From the NCBI GenBank assembly GCA_001275005.1, contig JWZX01001349.1:1-20826 (forward strand): a stretch of DNA of 20,826 nucleotides, in the 5' to 3' direction. The translations under genes and the position numbers were made by a program. This document shows, piece after piece, positions 17,186 through 20,826 of the stretch; the first letter of the stretch is position 1, and every line of letters starts with the position of its first letter. The DNA is from Chrysochromulina tobinii. Taxonomy: Eukaryota > Haptophyta > Prymnesiales > Chrysochromulinaceae. Below the pieces are notes generated by a model. It did no database searches. It saw nothing but the letters and a program-made list of their open reading frames with translations, and was not told the origin of the DNA.

Positions 17186-20146
17186 TCATGCGTCCAACAA
17201 TGAAGGGTCCAGGTCATCGGGCTCGGGCCTCGGTGGAGTTGGTGGAGGTATGCTCAGCTGCAATGACAGCCCTGCCAGTGCTGGGTGACTTGGCGGCTTT
17301 TGCGCAGCCGGCTTCGCCGCACCATCGGTCGTGCGCGCGGCCGAGGGCTCAGGGGTCAGCTCAGGGGAGGCATCGAAGTCGCTTGAAGAGCGGCGTGAGG
17401 AAGGAGAGTTGCCTTTGACTACGCCTAGAAGAGACCCCGCGAACGGACTGCGGTCGTCGGAGCAAAACGTGCGTTCCGAGGGGGAGCCTCGGGATCTGTC
17501 GGCGGGGAAGGCAGCGTCGAGCAGTTCACTCGTCGACAACCGTTTCCACGAGTCGAGCAGTGTAGCGTCGAACATCTCGGGAGGCACCTTCACCTTCTGA
17601 GTCACCCCACCATGCTGCTTGATCAGCGCGTCGTCGTCCCACTCCTCTTCCAGCGGCGGTTGTTTCTCGTCAGGCAACTTTGCGAACTTTTTCTGCCTGG
17701 CACTCTCGATAGCGATATCTTCGGGCACGTCAGGGATGATGGTCAGCACGCAGTACTGCGTGAGGAGCAGCAGGTGCTCGAGCACGACCAGGAAGAGGAC
17801 CTTGTTAGACTCGTTGACCTCGATGAGCCCCAGGAAGTGGAAGGGCAGTATGCGCTTCAGCGTCGTGTCGGTGATGCCCGCCAGCCCGAGGTTTGTCAGC
17901 ACGCCAAGCGCCGCCAGCATTCGCAGCACTGTCTGCCAAGCGCCGATGTCCTCGGCGCCCATGTACGCTGGCCGGCGTGTGTTGCACACCATCTTGTACG
18001 CATCCGTTCGAAGCTCAAAGTAGAACGAGAGCCAGAGCAGCGCCGAGGCGAGTGGGAAGGCGGGCGCGAAGAGCACCACGTAGCCAAGCTGCAGCAGGAT
18101 GTTAGAGTACTCGGAGAAGATTCCCTCGAAGGGCTCGAGCTTCGCCTGCCCCTCGTAGTACGTCATCTTGGGAAGCTCATACTCCGTCATCTGCGCGCCT
18201 GTGCTATCCGCGTGGGCTGAGGCCTGCTGGACGGTGGACACGCCAAGAAAGAAGCGCCCGATGAAGAGCAGCCGGCCGCACGTCGTCTGCACACTCTTGG
18301 TGTACATTTCGTCTCCACTCTCTTGCTCCACTCTCTTGGTGTACATGGCGTACTCCTCATCGGCCTGCCTCAGCCGCGCACTCATCCATGGCGTGATGAA
18401 CTCCAAGACCTTACCGACCACACTCGCTGAGATGACGACCGAGGTCATGTAGAGCGACAGCTCGTTCATGCAGTACGGATTGAGGCCGCCATGCTGTGCC
18501 TCGATTTGCTCCTCGCCCGCATCAAAGTGCCGCTTGTCGTGGCAATACTCCGGGATGCCCGTCGCCCACGACAGCAAGTCGATCTCATTCGCCTTGACAA
18601 ACGCAATGTAGTAGAGCGCCATGTACGAGTTGATGAATTGAAAGAACATGGTCTTGACGATGAGCGCATCGTCGAAGCCGGACTGCGTGCGGTGATTCTC
18701 CCACTCGGTCAAGTGCTCCGCCAATCTCGCGTACAGCATGTTGGTCACTGAGATGAACATGCCGTTGAGTGCGCCGCCTACAACAGAGCCGAGCGTCACG
18801 CCGTAGCTGGGGACGGTGAGCTCAGAGTCGTCGCTCGCGAAGAGCACATAAAAGGAGACCATGACCGACGACTTGTAGGCGAGGATCCCGCCTGTCGCCA
18901 CGATGACGGCCAGCAGAAAGGGCATCACGAGCAAGTATGACGTGATCTCGCGTGACCGCCGCTCCGTGTGCAGAAACTTTTTCATGAGCGGCACCTTTTC
19001 GGCATGCGGCTCGTTGTCGTCCACGGCGACCCAGTAGCCTTCGTCTGAGTAGAAGCCGCGCTCCATGTCACCGTCGAATTCGTGCCTCGGCCGCTCTGTC
19101 TCCCTAAAGTCGGACACATTCCAGTGCACCGCATGCACCGCCTCGGTGCGCCTCCACATCTTGCAGAAGTAGGTGATCCAGACGAGGATCTGGAAGGAGT
19201 AGAAGGGCGTGAACGGGTTGTCGTTGGAGCCCTCAAACCAGACGAGCGAGACGATGAAGAGGAGCACGCCCACGACGGCAGGGTAGGCGAGCGCGTTCGT
19301 GAGCTCCTCGACGAAGGCGTAGTAAATCGCAATCCGCTCGCCGTAGTAATCGCGGATCTTGTCAAGCGGCTGCGCAACCCTGAGCGTGAAAGGCGCCTTA
19401 ACCCAGATGCGTTCGAGCTCCTCCAGACTGCCCTCGATCTCGTGCACAGGCACGATTTGTGTGAGAACCTTTGTCTCGAGCAGGTCTTCAAGGTTGAGGC
19501 CGCATCCACCCTCGTACCGGGGCAGCTCGATAAGCGCCTGCAAGAGCCGGATGCGCTCGAGCGAGCTGAAAAAGGACGTGGAGCTGTACGGCTCGAATCG
19601 CTCCTTCTCTGTTACCGAGAAATCCGTGTACCCCTGCAAGCGGCCCTGCGCGTCCGGCTTGAGCCGCTTCTCCATCGTCAGCTGCTCGGCCGTCTTCTCG
19701 AGGAGCTTGTCGGGAGCGGAAAGCTTGAGCAGTACCTCGTCTTCATCACGAGAGATGTCGATGACGACCTCGATCCCAATGGACCGTGCTCGTGCGACTA
19801 TAACGTCGCGCCACTTCGCCGTGTTGCCCGCCATCTGCTCCAGATGCTCAAAGGACGAATAGATGGATATATCCAACAATCTTTTGCTCTTCATTTTGGC
19901 TCTGACCTTCTCAACGTCTCCATCGTTCTCATCTTTCGGAAAGATGAAGACGAGGTCAAAATATGGCTGCCCGGTGGTAGGGGGTGCCGTCGGTGTATGC
20001 TCTTCCTCGAGAGTGGCATATTCTAAAGAATCGGAAAGCTTGTCGGAAAGCTTGAGAATCGGTCGTGATAATTGACTCGTGAACAGCGCGGGCGTCGGCC
20101 TCGCGGGCGCCTTCGCGTCCGAGAGCGAGACAGTAGCGCTTGGCAT
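17186..20146 (-). CDS. Anoctamin/TMEM16 family membrane protein
   Basis: This is a 986-residue intronless frame from the ATG at 20146. The frame is open further upstream but without an ATG, and the inverted copy begins at the same codon. After a disordered start comes the cytosolic dimerisation-type domain (PYFDLVFIFPKDEND). YYGERIAIYYAFVEEL near 266 leads into the first membrane helix (about 283-302). Family hallmarks follow: PFTPFYSFQILVWITYF, ERPRHEF near 350, LTEWENHRTQSGFDDAL, MFFQFINSYMALYYIAF near 495-515, and SEYSNILLQLGYVVLF near 678. ELRTDAY (E711, D715) and the ASALLWL helices come next, with last membrane segments near 775-805. TMEM16 proteins are dimeric Ca2+-activated chloride channels or lipid scramblases; which applies here is unknown. 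The helix-8 acidic pair is kept, while the second helix-7 acid appears replaced by N682. The C-terminal tail (about 810-986) is hydrophilic and Ser/Pro-rich. Confidence 0.92.
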   Translation of the reverse strand: MPSATVSLSDAKAPARPTPALFTSQLSRPILKLSDKLSDSLEYATLEEEHTPTAPPTTGQPYFDLVFIFPKDENDGDVEKVRAKMKSKRLLDISIYSSFEHLEQMAGNTAKWRDVIVARARSIGIEVVIDISRDEDEVLLKLSAPDKLLEKTAEQLTMEKRLKPDAQGRLQGYTDFSVTEKERFEPYSSTSFFSSLERIRLLQALIELPRYEGGCGLNLEDLLETKVLTQIVPVHEIEGSLEELERIWVKAPFTLRVAQPLDKIRDYYGERIAIYYAFVEELTNALAYPAVVGVLLFIVSLVWFEGSNDNPFTPFYSFQILVWITYFCKMWRRTEAVHAVHWNVSDFRETERPRHEFDGDMERGFYSDEGYWVAVDDNEPHAEKVPLMKKFLHTERRSREITSYLLVMPFLLAVIVATGGILAYKSSVMVSFYVLFASDDSELTVPSYGVTLGSVVGGALNGMFISVTNMLYARLAEHLTEWENHRTQSGFDDALIVKTMFFQFINSYMALYYIAFVKANEIDLLSWATGIPEYCHDKRHFDAGEEQIEAQHGGLNPYCMNELSLYMTSVVISASVVGKVLEFITPWMSARLRQADEEYAMYTKRVEQESGDEMYTKSVQTTCGRLLFIGRFFLGVSTVQQASAHADSTGAQMTEYELPKMTYYEGQAKLEPFEGIFSEYSNILLQLGYVVLFAPAFPLASALLWLSFYFELRTDAYKMVCNTRRPAYMGAEDIGAWQTVLRMLAALGVLTNLGLAGITDTTLKRILPFHFLGLIEVNESNKVLFLVVLEHLLLLTQYCVLTIIPDVPEDIAIESARQKKFAKLPDEKQPPLEEEWDDDALIKQHGGVTQKVKVPPEMFDATLLDSWKRLSTSELLDAAFPADRSRGSPSERTFCSDDRSPFAGSLLGVVKGNSPSSRRSSSDFDASPELTPEPSAARTTDGAAKPAAQKPPSHPALAGLSLQLSIPPPTPPRPEPDDLDPSLLDA
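19997..20146 (-). repeat. Inverted repeat arm 1 (anoctamin codons 1-50)
   Basis: The first 150 bases of the minus-strand anoctamin coding region reappear in inverse orientation at 20677-20826. I count four differences, all transitions and all clustered within about 15 bases (codons 17-21). Upstream of the start codon the two arms share only one base. The true arm length is unknown because the window ends inside arm 2. Confidence 0.95.
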
Positions 20147-20156
20147 GGATGATTTT

Positions 20157-20192
20157 GGGGAAAAAGGTCCGTCGCTCGAAACTGAAAATCCA
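20157..20192 (-). repeat. 36-bp direct repeat, copy 1 (anoctamin 5' leader)
   Basis: The sequence beginning GGGGAAAAAGGTCCGTCGCT is identical at 20157-20192 and 20372-20407. This copy ends about 10 bp upstream of the anoctamin ATG at 20146, so it is probably leader or core-promoter sequence. Confidence 0.93.
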
Positions 20193-20371
20193 TTTAGGAA
20201 GGTCGGAGGTACCAACCCGGAGGGACATGGATGGTTTGGGGGGGGGCTTTGGGAGGACGCTCACTTTAGTCGAGGCCGGCGGAGTTGGTCGCCTAGCGCG
20301 ACCGGCATCCCGGGCTCCCACTTAGTGAACATACGAGGCGGCGGATATGTATAATTTTTGGAAAAACACGG

Positions 20372-20407
20372 GGGGAAAAAGGTCCGTCGCTCGAAACTGA
20401 AAATCCA
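20372..20407 (-). repeat. 36-bp direct repeat, copy 2
   Basis: This is a perfect copy of 20157-20192, 215 bp further from the anoctamin start. On the minus strand its downstream side (CCAAAAATTATACATATCC) resembles the CCAAAATCATCCATGCC that surrounds the real start codon. This suggests a duplicated and decayed leader. Confidence 0.93.
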
Positions 20408-20676
20408 GGTAGGTGTGAACTGAGTCGCTCGGATACTAGTAAGTTGCGCGATATCGCACGCGATCTCGCAGCGCGGCCCGCGTGCGAGATTAGAGCGCGA
20501 CTCGCAGGGCGGCCCACCGCAGCGCGACCCGCGGGTTCCCGTCCGTGACGCACTCTCCCGACGCGTCTCAGTTTAGTTAAGAGACAAGACTACACTTGAC
20601 TTGACTTGGCTGGACTTACTCTTGTACTTCCGCCAAAAACACCCTATTTCCCGAAACTCGAAGGAACATAAACCAC

Positions 20677-20826
20677 ATGCCAAGCGCTACTGTCTCGCTC
20701 TCGGACGCGAAGGCGCCCGCGAGGTCGGCGCCCGTGCCGTTCACGAGTCAATTATCACGACCGATTCTCAAGCTTTCCGACAAGCTTTCCGATTCTTTAG
20801 AATATGCCACTCTCGAGGAAGAGCAT
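20677..20826 (+). CDS. Second anoctamin copy, N-terminal fragment (runs off right edge)
   Basis: Fifty codons from the ATG at 20677 to the last base of the window encode MPSATVSLSDAKAPAR, then a variable SAPVP (PTPAL in the neighbour), then the same residues through LEYATLEEEH as the minus-strand anoctamin. The frame is intact and the four base changes alter a few residues without breaking it, so this is likely the start of a paralogous anoctamin transcribed rightward. Only the disordered N-terminus is visible, so whether the rest is intact is unknown. An assembly artefact joining two alleles is the alternative. Confidence 0.75.
   Translation, partial: MPSATVSLSDAKAPARSAPVPFTSQLSRPILKLSDKLSDSLEYATLEEEH

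Larger units (their letters stand above)
20147..20676. promoter_or_regulatory. 530-bp spacer between head-to-head anoctamin starts (divergent promoter region)
   Basis: The spacer separates the ATGs of the two divergent anoctamin copies. It contains two direct 36-bp repeats, a G9 run (20238-20246), a small AT-rich patch (20346-20366), a 9-bp inverted repeat TCGCACGCG/CGCGTGCGA (20454-20462, 20479-20487) and overlapping TTGACTTG units (20596-20608). There is no evident TATA box at a fixed distance from either ATG. Its role as a shared promoter is inferred from position. Confidence 0.55.

Noticed and set aside
17083-17217. IQ-protein start at the ATG at 17217
   Set aside because: It would overlap the anoctamin stop on the same strand and adds sequence unlike the rest. 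The ATG at 17082 fits a short intergenic spacer better.
19082-20026. Plus-strand frame of 314 codons opposite the anoctamin
   Set aside because: It is antisense to clear TMEM16 motifs and has no recognisable domain of its own.
20147-20215. Start of the anoctamin at 20215
   Set aside because: That codon is TTG on the minus strand. The ATG at 20146 is supported by the inverted copy beginning at the same codon.
19997-20826. Terminal inverted repeats of a transposon
   Set aside because: The arms are the coding start of an anoctamin, and the 530-bp interior holds no transposase-like frame.

Overview
The window looks like nuclear DNA from a GC-rich, gene-dense, unicellular eukaryote. A marine microalga of the haptophyte kind is my best guess. 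This is inferred from the mix of gene families (TRPM-type channel, anoctamin, exostosin-type GT47, 'GALA/IGD' leucine-rich repeats), long intronless reading frames, one short GT-AG intron, and abundant poly-Gln, poly-Ala and poly-Pro tracts. There are no bacterial operon signals, tRNA, rRNA or CRISPR. The species cannot be fixed from sequence alone.

Left part (1-7738). A minus-strand, Gln/Glu-rich open frame runs off the left edge (start near 597). It is divergent from a plus-strand leucine-rich-repeat protein (855-2276), and a (CTTG)7 microsatellite lies between them. Only 146 bp further on is a 1771-residue TRPM-like cation channel (2423-7738). It has the TRPM N-terminal LSDAT/SLOG region, six membrane segments, a TRP helix, a coiled coil, and then an unusual C-terminal array of eight EF-hand-like motifs.

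Middle part (7739-12525). A GT47 exostosin-like glycosyltransferase (8118-9644) is followed by a spacer with repeated ACTACGTA boxes and a strong hairpin. Next comes a protein that joins a lipoyl-attachment domain to a C-terminal J-domain through a charged, poly-Gln linker (10148-11047). After that is a small secreted Cys-rich protein interrupted by a 91-bp intron (11283-11997), with an uncertain 3' end.

Right part (12526-20826). Two minus-strand genes lie close together: a 986-residue anoctamin/TMEM16 protein (17186-20146) and, about 100 bp downstream of it, a 1518-residue low-complexity protein with IQ-type calmodulin-binding motifs (12526-17082). At the right edge the first 50 codons of the anoctamin reappear in inverted orientation (20677-20826) with only four base differences. 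The window therefore ends inside a head-to-head anoctamin gene pair separated by a 530-bp spacer.

Taken together, several genes point to Ca2+ signalling at membranes: a channel with Ca2+-sensor hands, an IQ protein, and one or two anoctamins. Whether their proximity is functional is speculative. The most unusual items are the TRPM/EF-hand fusion, the lipoyl/J-domain fusion, and the inverted anoctamin duplication whose homology starts essentially at the start codon.
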